The notes beneath the pieces were generated by a model. It saw only the letters and a list, made by a program, of their open reading frames with translations. It did not search any database and was not told the origin of the DNA. A DNA stretch of 64,000 nt from Geothrix sp. (lineage in GTDB: Bacteria; Acidobacteriota; Holophagae; Holophagales; Holophagaceae). Numbering within the stretch: the stretch's first letter is position 1; every line of letters starts with the position of its first letter. Location of the stretch: positions 122,441-186,440 of the forward strand of contig JAUXSE010000011.1 in NCBI GenBank assembly GCA_030681515.1. The letters are read 5' to 3'. Positions 8,348-16,153 of the stretch are shown here, piece after piece. The position numbers were made by a program, and so were the translations under genes.

Positions 8348-10567
8348 TCAGGTCCTCAGCCGGGCGACCCTGAGGAGGGAAAAGCAAAGCAGCAGGAGCA
8401 GGGGCGCCACCATTCCCCAGGAAGCAGGGATCTCGGAGGCTCGGGCCGCCCCTCCGAACAGGGTCTGCAACCCCAGGAAGAGCAGACTGGCCACCAGGCC
8501 GGAGCCAATGGCCTGCCCGCGACCTTGGCGGGGACCCGGAAAGGCAAAGGAGAGCATGGCCATGACCAGAAGGGGACCGGCAAGCCATCCGACGAGACGG
8601 CTCCAGAGCAGGTAGGACCGCTCCGGGTCGGGGGCCCACCGCTGCCACTCCATCAGATCAATGGTTCGGGCCTCCTCAGCTGAAGGTGAGGTCTGGAGCG
8701 CGCGCGCGGGGAATAGCTTCTCCGTGGCTGGCCCCGGGACGAGATGCGAACCACCCCAGGCCAGCGCCTCGGAGTGGTCCGCCCCCGGTCGCCAGCGGAG
8801 AAGGATCGGGGCCTCCCCCGGCGATTTCAAGGGGAAGCCCCATCGGACATCCCCGGCCAGATGCCAGAGGACGCCCGTGGAACCCAAATACATCCATGGG
8901 TTGGTCGTGGATGCTGCCGAGGGGCGGTTCAGGATCTCCCGGTACAGCGCACGCGCGTGCCCCCTCGCCACCGGGGCCACCCCGGCCTGGATCCAGAAGG
9001 TCAGAAGGGCAATCCCCCCCCAGGCGAGGCGGCTCGCCCATACCCACTGGACCAGGCTGACACCACCAGCGCGGATGGCCAGCCATTCCCGGTTCACGGC
9101 TGCTTCGGAGAGGGCCAGGAGGCTTCCGAGAAGGAAGGAGATCGGAAGCGCCACCTCCAGGAAGGGAGGGAGATTCCAGATCCAATACTTAATGAACACA
9201 GCATAATGAATGTGATTCTTGGAAAGATCTCCAGCAAGCCCGGAAAACTCGATCAGGAGGTCCAGGACCAGCAGGGTTCCCAGGGTGATCCCCCAGTTGC
9301 GCCACCACCCAAGCATGGCCCAATGGCGCAGGATGCCGCGTTTGGTGCCTCTTCCGTGAATCCAGCGCAGGAGGGATGCGCGCTTGTGCTCGAGGGCGGC
9401 CCACAGGCGGGCTATGGGGAGCCACTGGGCCACGTGTCTCCAGGCAGGGTGATCCTTCATCCCGAGGGATTGATGGGGGGCGAGCCTGCGATTGAGGATG
9501 AACCAACCCCCAGCGAGGAAAAGAAAGGGGAGGAAGAGCATGGGAAATACCGTTTTAATCTTTTCACTCAACCACATGTTTTCAAAGTACTTCATAACCA
9601 GATAATAAAGCAGGATCACCCCCAGGCTCTTGGCCACGGCCCCACCCCGGTAGAACCTGGGGTGACCGAATCCGAGGGCGATGCCGAGCAACAGAAGCGC
9701 ACCCCCCGCGAGAGGAAGGGCCGTTCTGCGGCAAAGTTCCACCGCAGCCTGGAGGCGCATCGGATCCCGGGCATCGTTCTGGCGGAAAACGCGGATCAGC
9801 CCACCCAGGGACTCGTAGCGGAGCAGGGTGGGGGAGAGCAGGCGTGGCCCAGCGGGGATGGCAAAGCGCAGGGTCTGCTTTTCCTGCTTCAAGTGGATCA
9901 CGCTGCCGTTGCCCGAATTCTGGAAGAGAACCCCTTGCAGATCCGTGAAATGCAACTGGATTTCGGCCGCCCCCATGTGTTTGTTCTCGAGGGCGTAGGT
10001 CATGCTGGACGCGGTCAGATGCTGAGTGCCCAGGGGAGTGGACTCCATGAGGTGGATCTGGCCGTTCTCAGACACCCAGAAAGCGGAATCCGGGGAGCCC
10101 GGTGGATGCCAAGGGGGGACCCCAGGGCGCAGAAACCGCGCCTTGGCTGCGTCGGCCATCGCTTTTCTTACGGACTGTTGTAGCTGGGCGGCCTTCGGAA
10201 CCATGAAATGAGCGTTGATGGTGGCCAGGAAAACAAGACTCGTCGCCATGATCAGCCAGGGGGTGGTCCAGGTTCTGCGCCCGGCCCCGAGGCCCTGGGC
10301 AGCCATCAATTCCGACCCCTCCATCAAGTACTGGGTCCCCATGAGTCCGCCCAGAACGGCAGCCATGGGAAGGACCATGGCCAGGGTCTCGGGAAGAGAG
10401 TAGAGGAGGAGCGGGAACATCCAGCGCAGGGGTGCCCCCTGCGAAAAGATCTCCTTGGAAATGGCAACCATCTCCCAGGAGAGCAGGAGGAAGCCATAGA
10501 ACAGCAGGGCCCCCAGGAAGGGGACAGCCCAGCGGCGGAGGACGTATCGGGTCAGGACGGTGGGCAC
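8348..10567 (-). CDS. lptFG: LptF-LptG fusion: single-chain LPS-export ABC permease
   Basis: A continuous 739-residue frame contains two consecutive LptF/LptG-family permeases, each normally about 360 residues. Half 1 (about 1-370): TM segments near 13-33, 55-75 and 100-120, the loop GSELMAAQGLGAGRR where the family reads NELxAxxAxGxS, a periplasmic beta-jellyroll region, and three TM segments at about 285-365. Half 2 (about 425-739) repeats this plan: a TM pair, PPFLEVALPISFLLGSLLAL followed by NREWLAIRAGGVSL, a periplasmic domain, and three C-terminal TM segments. LptF and LptG together form the membrane part of the LptB2FG pump that extracts LPS. GTG start at 10565-10567; a plausible promoter lies just upstream. 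The next gene upstream is kdsD, also in LPS synthesis. No internal stop or frameshift is present. Confidence 0.88.
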   Translation of the reverse strand: MPTVLTRYVLRRWAVPFLGALLFYGFLLLSWEMVAISKEIFSQGAPLRWMFPLLLYSLPETLAMVLPMAAVLGGLMGTQYLMEGSELMAAQGLGAGRRTWTTPWLIMATSLVFLATINAHFMVPKAAQLQQSVRKAMADAAKARFLRPGVPPWHPPGSPDSAFWVSENGQIHLMESTPLGTQHLTASSMTYALENKHMGAAEIQLHFTDLQGVLFQNSGNGSVIHLKQEKQTLRFAIPAGPRLLSPTLLRYESLGGLIRVFRQNDARDPMRLQAAVELCRRTALPLAGGALLLLGIALGFGHPRFYRGGAVAKSLGVILLYYLVMKYFENMWLSEKIKTVFPMLFLPFLFLAGGWFILNRRLAPHQSLGMKDHPAWRHVAQWLPIARLWAALEHKRASLLRWIHGRGTKRGILRHWAMLGWWRNWGITLGTLLVLDLLIEFSGLAGDLSKNHIHYAVFIKYWIWNLPPFLEVALPISFLLGSLLALSEAAVNREWLAIRAGGVSLVQWVWASRLAWGGIALLTFWIQAGVAPVARGHARALYREILNRPSAASTTNPWMYLGSTGVLWHLAGDVRWGFPLKSPGEAPILLRWRPGADHSEALAWGGSHLVPGPATEKLFPARALQTSPSAEEARTIDLMEWQRWAPDPERSYLLWSRLVGWLAGPLLVMAMLSFAFPGPRQGRGQAIGSGLVASLLFLGLQTLFGGAARASEIPASWGMVAPLLLLLCFSLLRVARLRT

Positions 10568-10599
10568 GGCGGGCCTTGAAATAACTTTCGATAATGTAT

Positions 10600-10628
10600 A
10601 TTATGTAACCTTGAAAAACGCACATCAA
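10600..10628 (-). promoter_or_regulatory. possible sigma-70 promoter of lptFG
   Basis: On the minus strand, TTGATG (complement of 10623-10628) is followed after exactly 17 bases by CATAAT (complement of 10600-10605), in a short AT-rich patch between kdsD and lptFG. It would start transcription about 25 bases before the GTG codon. Sequence only. Confidence 0.4.
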
Positions 10629-10640
10629 ATCGTACTCAAC

Positions 10641-11627
10641 TCATAACACTTTGGATGCCAGTAGATCGTGGATGTGGATCACGCCGCTCGGCAGCCCTTC
10701 CCGGGTGGCCACGAGGAAGGTGATCTTGCGGGCCTCCATGTCTCTCGCCGCCTCGATGGCCAGGGCGTCCTCATGGATGGTGGCCGGATCCCCGGACATG
10801 ATCCGCGCGGCCGTCAGCCTCAAGGGGTTCTGGCCCTGCTGCTCCGCCGTGGCCAAGGCCCGCCTGAGATCCCCATCGGTGATGACCCCCAGAAGGTTGG
10901 CTCCCTCCATGACACTGGTCATGCCCAGGTGTCCATCCGTCATGGCTTTCAGGATATCCGTGAGAGGTGCCTCGGCGCCGACCCTGGGCCATGACTTATG
11001 CATCAAGACCTTTACTTTCAAAAGTTTAATTCCTAAACTTCCAGCGGGATGATTCAGGGCGAAGAGATCCCGGGTGAATCCCCGTTGTTCCATGAGACTC
11101 GCGGCCAGGAGATCCCCCCACACGAGCTGAAGGGTGGTGCTGGTCATGGGGGCGAGATCCAGGGGGCAGCCTTCGCCCTGGGGCAGCCGGTAGCCGAATG
11201 TCCATCCGGCGGCCTGCCCCAGGCTGCTATCCGGCCGGGCGGTGATGGCCGCGATGGGGATGCCCAGCCGGAGGAGGCTGGGAAGCAGCCGGACGATCTC
11301 CTCGCTCTCCCCGCTGTTGGAAAGGGCCAGGACCGAGTCCTCGCCGGTAACCATGCCGAGATCACCGTGCAGGGCCTCGGCGGGGTGGAGGAAGAAACTC
11401 GGACAGCCGGTCGAGGCCAGGGTCGCCGCGATCTTCTGGGCGATGAGTCCAGACTTGCCCATGCCGGTGAGGACCACCCGTCCACTTCTGCCCAGGACCA
11501 TCTGGATCCAGGCTTTGACGGCCTCCGGATCCCAGGACTCCCTCAGCTGCGAGAGGCCCGCGCGGGCCGCGTCCAACACGGCATTTCCGGCATCCAATGA
11601 TCCCGCGCCCTGGTTCTCATCCTTCAC
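10641..11627 (-). CDS. kdsD: D-arabinose-5-phosphate isomerase (KpsF/GutQ/KdsD family)
   Basis: Interconverts ribulose 5-phosphate and arabinose 5-phosphate, the first step of Kdo synthesis for LPS. Residues about 40-175 are the SIS sugar-isomerase domain (GRVVLTGMGKSGLIAQKIAA, HPAEALHGDLGM, LSNSGESEEI); residues about 205-328 are two CBS modules (MTDGHLGMTSVME, ITDGDLRRAL, and VATREGLPSGVIHIHDLL). At 328 residues the length is typical. It is the first gene of the minus-strand envelope group that continues into lptFG. Confidence 0.93.
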   Translation of the reverse strand: MKDENQGAGSLDAGNAVLDAARAGLSQLRESWDPEAVKAWIQMVLGRSGRVVLTGMGKSGLIAQKIAATLASTGCPSFFLHPAEALHGDLGMVTGEDSVLALSNSGESEEIVRLLPSLLRLGIPIAAITARPDSSLGQAAGWTFGYRLPQGEGCPLDLAPMTSTTLQLVWGDLLAASLMEQRGFTRDLFALNHPAGSLGIKLLKVKVLMHKSWPRVGAEAPLTDILKAMTDGHLGMTSVMEGANLLGVITDGDLRRALATAEQQGQNPLRLTAARIMSGDPATIHEDALAIEAARDMEARKITFLVATREGLPSGVIHIHDLLASKVL

Positions 11628-11663
11628 TGTTCCGACTCCGATGCGGTGGCGAGCAAGGTGTCC

Positions 11664-12287
11664 ATGCTACCAGCCATTCTCCCCCTCTTCCCCCTGCCCC
11701 AGGTCGTGCTCTTCCCGCAGACCTTCCTCCCGCTGCACATCTTCGAGCCCCGGTACCAGGAGATGGCGGCGGATACCCTGGATTCCCACCATCACCTGGT
11801 GCTTTCACTCATGCGTGAAAACCCGGATCCCGGGTCTTTCGGCGAAACAGTCCCGATCTTCGAGGTGGGGTGTCTCGCCGAGGTGGTGCGAGCGGAGCCC
11901 CTCCCCGGGGGGCGGTGGAACCTGCTGATCCATGGGAAGGATGCCGTGCGGATCCTGGAAGAACATTCGGGGAAGCCCTATCGCCAGGCGCGGATCGAGC
12001 TGCTTCCCTTCGACGCCTCCCATCTGTGGCCCGGCCCGCACAGACGGCAGCTCATGGAGTCGCTTCATGTCTACGCGGCGTCCGAGGGGGTCGAGGCCCA
12101 GCTGAAGGAGCTTCTGGATCTTCCCCTGGAGGATGCGGGGCGCTTGAACACGCTGGCCATGGCCCTCGATTTCGAGCCCACTGAACGCCAGTTCCTGCTT
12201 GAGTCCCGGGATCTTCCCACCCTGGCCGACCGCATGACCCGGCTCCTGGATTTCGCGGTGGGGGGCCGCGCCATCCGGGGTCTGTGA
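11664..12287 (+). CDS. Lon N-terminal (LON substrate-binding) domain protein
   Basis: The sequence starts LPLFPLPQVVLFPQTFLPLH and continues IFEPRYQEM, the hallmark of the LON substrate-binding domain found at the amino end of Lon protease and as a stand-alone protein. No AAA+ or Ser-Lys protease domain follows; the remaining part is helical (ALDFEPTERQFLLESRDLPTLADRM), as in stand-alone members. The function of these is not established; some bind peptides or adaptors. ATG 11664 has AAGGTG close upstream and is preferred over an in-frame GTG at 11646. It is divergent from kdsD and precedes tRNA-Ile2. Confidence 0.85.
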   Translation: MLPAILPLFPLPQVVLFPQTFLPLHIFEPRYQEMAADTLDSHHHLVLSLMRENPDPGSFGETVPIFEVGCLAEVVRAEPLPGGRWNLLIHGKDAVRILEEHSGKPYRQARIELLPFDASHLWPGPHRRQLMESLHVYAASEGVEAQLKELLDLPLEDAGRLNTLAMALDFEPTERQFLLESRDLPTLADRMTRLLDFAVGGRAIRGL

Positions 12288-12323
12288 CCCGGCCCTGACG
12301 GAATCTTTTGCTACACTGGCGCC

Positions 12324-12399
12324 GGCCCTGTAGCTCAGCGGTCAGAGCTGGCGGCTCATAACCGCTTGGTCGTGGGTTCGAACCCCACCGGGGCCACCA
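12324..12399 (+). tRNA. tRNA-Ile2 (CAU, lysidine-type)
   Basis: Acceptor GGCCCTG pairs with CGGGGCC; anticodon CAT at 12357-12359; encoded CCA at 12397-12399. The anticodon arm GGCGGCTCATAACCGC and following TTGGTCG match the minor isoleucine tRNA that is modified to lysidine by TilS (E. coli ileX/Y type: GGCGACTCATAATCGCTTGG) rather than elongator tRNA-Met, which is encoded separately at 18280. The assignment to Ile2 rests on this resemblance. Confidence 0.85.
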
Positions 12400-12418
12400 A
12401 TCCGCAGGACTGCGGATT
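12399..12418 (+). terminator. hairpin after tRNA-Ile2
   Basis: Perfect 8-bp stem AATCCGCA / TGCGGATT with loop GGAC, starting at the last base of CCA. No T-tract, so it may be a processing or weak termination signal. Confidence 0.5.
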
Positions 12419-12493
12419 AGGACCGGCGCCAACGGCGACGGCCCGAAGGGCGAGGGCACAGGACGTGCCCGAGTCACCATTTGCCAGGATTGG

Positions 12494-12538
12494 CCAGTAG
12501 GACGGAATGGACGCGAAGCGGCCATTCCGTCCTACTGG
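12494..12538 (+). promoter_or_regulatory. 17-bp perfect hairpin in the leader of the lactate operon
   Basis: CCAGTAGGACGGAATGG at 12494-12510 is the exact reverse complement of 12522-12538, with an 11-base loop. It ends two bases before the GGAGAG ribosome site region of dld. It could be an operator for a repressor of lactate genes or an mRNA structure that controls access to the start; nothing in the sequence decides between them. Confidence 0.55.
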
Positions 12539-12545
12539 GGAGAGA

Positions 12546-15410
12546 ATGGCTCTCATGACGACTGCCCCTGATACCTCCCTGAGGGATGCCCTCGTGGCCA
12601 TCCTGGGCGCGGACCGCGTACTCGACCGGCCGGTGGACCTGATCGCCTTCGCCTCGGACGCCAGCTTCTACCGGCTCATCCCCAAGGCGGTGGCCTTCGC
12701 GGGCAGCATCGAGGATGTTCAAGGCCTCTTCCGGCTCAGTCATGACCTCAAGATCCCCATGACCTTCCGCGCGGCGGGCACCAGCCTCTCGGGCCAGTCC
12801 GTATCAGACGGCATCCTGGTGGAAGTGGCCCGCCACTGGCGCGGCATCCAGGTGCTGGAGGGGGGCGCCAGGGTGAAGGTGCAGCCCGGCGTCATCGGGG
12901 CCCATGTGAACCACGCCCTCAAGCCCTTCAAGGCCAAGATGGGCCCCGATCCTGCCTCCATCGCCACCTGCACCGTGGGCGGCATCCTGTCGAACAACTC
13001 CAGCGGCATGTGCTGCGGCGTGTCCCAGAACGCCTACCACACGCTGGAATCGCTGACCTTCGTAATCCCTTCCGGCACGGTGATTGATACGGCCGCGGCG
13101 GATGCGGACGAACGGTTCAGGAAGGCCGAACCCGCCCTGGCCGAGGGTCTGCTGAGGCTGAAGGCAGACCTCCTCGCGAGCCCCACCCTGGCGGCGCGCA
13201 TCCGGTCGAAATACCTGACGAAGAACACCACGGGCTACTCCCTGAACGCCTTCATGGACTTCGACCGTCCGGTGGAGATCTTCCGCCACCTGCTGGTGGG
13301 CTCCGAAGGCACCCTGGCCTTCATCGCCGAGGCCGTGCTGAAGTCCGTGCCCGACCTGCCGGTGAAGGTTACGGGCTTCCTGCTCTTCCCGGATCTGCAT
13401 GCCGCCTGCGCGGCCATCGTACCCCTCCGTGACGCGGGCGCGGCAGCCCTTGAACTGCTGGACCGCGCCTCGCTGAGGTCCGTGGAAACCCAGCCGGGCA
13501 TCCCGCCCAGGATCAAGTCGCTGCCCGGGGGCGCCGCGGCCCTGCTGGTGGAATTCCATGGCCGGGAGGAACAGGTCCGCGCCGGGCTGGAGCGCACCGC
13601 CCTCGCCACCGCAGCGGGGCTCACCCTGCTGGAGCCCGCCCGGTTCACGCACGATCCCATCGAGCAGGCCCTGCTGTGGAGGATCCGTTCGGGCACCTTC
13701 CCCTCCGTGGGCGCGGTGCGCAAGCGCGGCACCACGGTCATCATCGAGGACGTGGCCTTCCCCGTCGCCAGGCTGGCCGATGCCGCCGTGGACCTCACGA
13801 AACTCTTTGCCAGGCATGGCTATGACGAAGCCATCATCTTCGGCCATGCCAAGGACGGGAACCTCCACTTCGTCATCACCCAGTCCTTCAATGACCAGGC
13901 CGCCGTGGACCGCTACGCGCGCTTCATGGATGAGGTGGTGGAGCTGGTGGTCCAGAAATACGACGGCGCGCTGAAAGCCGAACATGGGACCGGGCGCAAC
14001 ATGGCGCCCTTCGTCGAGGCCGAATGGGGCCCCGAGGCCAGGGCCGTCATGGAGCAGCTCAAGGAGCTGGCGGACCCCCTGCGCCTGCTGAATCCTGGCG
14101 TCATCCTCAACGCCGATCCCACGTGCCACCTGGCCGATCTCAAACCCATGCCCGGCGTGGAAGAGGAAGTGGACAAGTGCATCGAGTGCGGCTACTGCGA
14201 GCCCCAGTGCCCCAGCCGCGAGATCACGCTGACGCCCCGCCAGCGCATCGTGGTGCATCGTGAGATCGCGCGCCTCGAAGCCAATCGCGAAAACCCGGCC
14301 CTGCTCGCCTCGCTGCGGTCCGCCTTCCCCTACATGGCCCTGGACACCTGCGCGGTGGATGGACTCTGCGCCACCGCCTGCCCCATCGGGATTGACACGG
14401 GCCAGCTCACCAAGCGGTTCCGCCGAGCCAGCCACAGCCGCCGGGCCCAGAAGATCGCCCTCACCGTGGCGCGCCACTTCGCCATCGTGGAGCCGGTCAT
14501 GCGGGTGGCTCTGCGTTCCGGCCACCTTGTGCAAAGCCTCCTTGGTCCCAGGGTCATGCCCTTCCTCACCCGGGCCCTGAAGGCCTTCGGCGCGTCCCAT
14601 CAGTGGAGCCCCGAGATGCCCAGGGCCGCCAAGGCGCCGCTGCCGATGACCTCACTGGAAGGCGCCCAGGCCATCTACTTCCCGGCCTGCATCTCCCGCA
14701 TGATGGGCCACCTGCCCGGCGAATCCTCGAAGATGAGTCTGGCGGAAGCTCTCGTGAAGGTATCCGAGCGGGCCGGTGTGCCGGTCCACATCCCCCACGA
14801 TGTGGTAGGCACCTGCTGCGGCGTGCCCTTCAGCTCCAAGGGCTATGACGAGGCCCACCGGTTCGCCGTGAACCGCGCCATTGAGAAATTCTGGAAATGG
14901 AGCCAGGAAGGCCGCCTGTCCATCGTGATGGACACGAGCCCCTGCACCTACGGCATGGTCAGCAGCCGGGCCACCCTCACCCCCGAAAACCAGGTGAGGT
15001 TCGACAAGCTGAAGATCATTGACAGCACCGCCTACGCCCATGATGTGCTGCTGCCCCGGCTCAAGGTCACCCACAAGCTGAACGCGGTCGTGCTGCACCC
15101 GGTCTGCTCCGTCACCAAGATGAACCTGCTGCCCAAACTCGAAGGCGTGGCCCAGGCCTGCTCCGGCACGGTGGTGGTGCCCCGGGATGCGGGCTGCTGC
15201 GGCTTCGCGGGGGACCGCGGCTTCACCCACCCCGAGCTGACCGCCTCCGCCACGAAGCACGAAGCGGAAGAAGTGAACACCCGGTCCTTTGATGGGTACT
15301 ACGCCAGCAGTCGCACCTGCGAGGTGGGCATGACCCGCTCCACGGGCGAAATCTACCGCAGTTTCCTATACTTGCTCGAATCCGCCACCCGACCGGAGGA
15401 CGAGCCGTGA
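12546..15410 (+). CDS. dld: FAD/Fe-S D-lactate dehydrogenase, Dld-II type
   Basis: About 954 residues. Order of parts: FAD_binding_4 domain (VAFAGSIEDVQGLFRLSH, TFRAAGTSLSGQSVSDGILV), FAD-oxidase C-terminal domain (GHAKDGNLHFVITQSF, LKAEHGTGRNMAPFVEAEWG), then two [4Fe-4S] clusters (CIECGYCEPQCPS; CAVDGLCATACPIGID), then CCG-type cysteine domains (YFPACISRMM, GTCCGVPFSSKG, DAGCCGFAGDRG). This matches the membrane-associated quinone-linked Dld-II described in Shewanella, where it also sits next to lldEFG. ATG 12546 or 12555 are both possible starts. The stop overlaps the start of lldE by four bases. A glycolate or 2-hydroxyglutarate oxidase of the same superfamily is the alternative; the neighbours favour lactate. 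Confidence 0.88.
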   Translation: MALMTTAPDTSLRDALVAILGADRVLDRPVDLIAFASDASFYRLIPKAVAFAGSIEDVQGLFRLSHDLKIPMTFRAAGTSLSGQSVSDGILVEVARHWRGIQVLEGGARVKVQPGVIGAHVNHALKPFKAKMGPDPASIATCTVGGILSNNSSGMCCGVSQNAYHTLESLTFVIPSGTVIDTAAADADERFRKAEPALAEGLLRLKADLLASPTLAARIRSKYLTKNTTGYSLNAFMDFDRPVEIFRHLLVGSEGTLAFIAEAVLKSVPDLPVKVTGFLLFPDLHAACAAIVPLRDAGAAALELLDRASLRSVETQPGIPPRIKSLPGGAAALLVEFHGREEQVRAGLERTALATAAGLTLLEPARFTHDPIEQALLWRIRSGTFPSVGAVRKRGTTVIIEDVAFPVARLADAAVDLTKLFARHGYDEAIIFGHAKDGNLHFVITQSFNDQAAVDRYARFMDEVVELVVQKYDGALKAEHGTGRNMAPFVEAEWGPEARAVMEQLKELADPLRLLNPGVILNADPTCHLADLKPMPGVEEEVDKCIECGYCEPQCPSREITLTPRQRIVVHREIARLEANRENPALLASLRSAFPYMALDTCAVDGLCATACPIGIDTGQLTKRFRRASHSRRAQKIALTVARHFAIVEPVMRVALRSGHLVQSLLGPRVMPFLTRALKAFGASHQWSPEMPRAAKAPLPMTSLEGAQAIYFPACISRMMGHLPGESSKMSLAEALVKVSERAGVPVHIPHDVVGTCCGVPFSSKGYDEAHRFAVNRAIEKFWKWSQEGRLSIVMDTSPCTYGMVSSRATLTPENQVRFDKLKIIDSTAYAHDVLLPRLKVTHKLNAVVLHPVCSVTKMNLLPKLEGVAQACSGTVVVPRDAGCCGFAGDRGFTHPELTASATKHEAEEVNTRSFDGYYASSRTCEVGMTRSTGEIYRSFLYLLESATRPEDEP

Positions 15411-16153
15411 ATGGCCCCAAACCCGAGAAGGTCTACTTCTACGGCACCTGCCTGGTGGACCTGTTCTTCCCCGATGCCGGCATGGCCGGCATCCAGCTCC
15501 TGCGCCAGGCGGGCGTGGAGGTGATCTTTCCTGAAGGCCAGACCTGCTGCGGACAACCCGCCTTCAACTGCGGCTACTGGGAGGAGGCCCGCGAGGTGGC
15601 CCGTACCCAGGTGGCCCTCTTCCCCGGGGACCTGCCGGTCATCCTGCCCTCCGGGAGCTGCGCGGGCATGATGAAGATCCACTATCCGGAGCTGTTCCAC
15701 GGCCAACCCGATGAGGCCCAGGTGCTCGCTTTCAGCGCCCGGGTCCACGAGCTGACCCAGTTCCTGGTGGATGTGCTGGATGTGAAACTCACGGACCTGG
15801 GCGAGCCCGTGAAAGTGACCTGGCACAGCTCCTGTCACGCCGTTCGCGACCTGGGTTTGAAGGGCGAGCCCCAGGCCCTGATCAATCAGTTGTCGAACGT
15901 CGAACTGGCACCCCTGGCGCGGGAGTTCGAATGCTGCGGCTTTGGCGGCACCTTCGCCGTGCGTCATCCCGGGATTTCCGCCGCCATGGCCGACGACAAG
16001 GCCGCCGACGCCATGGCCACCGGCGCGTCCATCGTGCTGTCCACGGACGGCGGCTGCCTGCTCAACGTCCAAGGCACCCTGGAGGCGAAACACCGTCCGC
16101 TGCGCGTCCAGCACATCGCCGAATTCCTGTGGGAGCGCACCCGTGGACGCTGA
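15407..16153 (+). CDS. lldE: L-lactate oxidation subunit LldE/LutA (CCG domain protein)
   Basis: LldE (LutA) is the cysteine-rich subunit of the three-part LldEFG L-lactate dehydrogenase, which passes electrons towards the quinone pool. The 248 residues carry two CCG heterodisulfide-reductase-like repeats: GTCLVDLFFPDAG with QTCCGQPAFNCGY, and WHSSCHAVRDLG with ECCGFGGTFAVRH. The frame overlaps dld by four bases (ATGA) and lldF by 11 bases, so all four genes are translationally coupled. Confidence 0.93.
   Translation: MNGPKPEKVYFYGTCLVDLFFPDAGMAGIQLLRQAGVEVIFPEGQTCCGQPAFNCGYWEEAREVARTQVALFPGDLPVILPSGSCAGMMKIHYPELFHGQPDEAQVLAFSARVHELTQFLVDVLDVKLTDLGEPVKVTWHSSCHAVRDLGLKGEPQALINQLSNVELAPLAREFECCGFGGTFAVRHPGISAAMADDKAADAMATGASIVLSTDGGCLLNVQGTLEAKHRPLRVQHIAEFLWERTRGR

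Noticed and set aside
8348..10567. lptFG as an artefact of a lost stop codon
   Set aside because: The halves are joined by a sensible basic linker and codon use is even throughout; an artefact cannot be excluded without reads, but nothing in the sequence suggests it.
12324..12399. Second elongator or initiator tRNA-Met
   Set aside because: The anticodon arm and acceptor match tRNA-Ile2; no initiator-type C-A mismatch at position 1-72 or three G-C pairs in the anticodon stem.
12804..14600. Minus-strand open frame of 598 codons under dld
   Set aside because: Antisense to a clear FAD/Fe-S dehydrogenase; no domain recognised.
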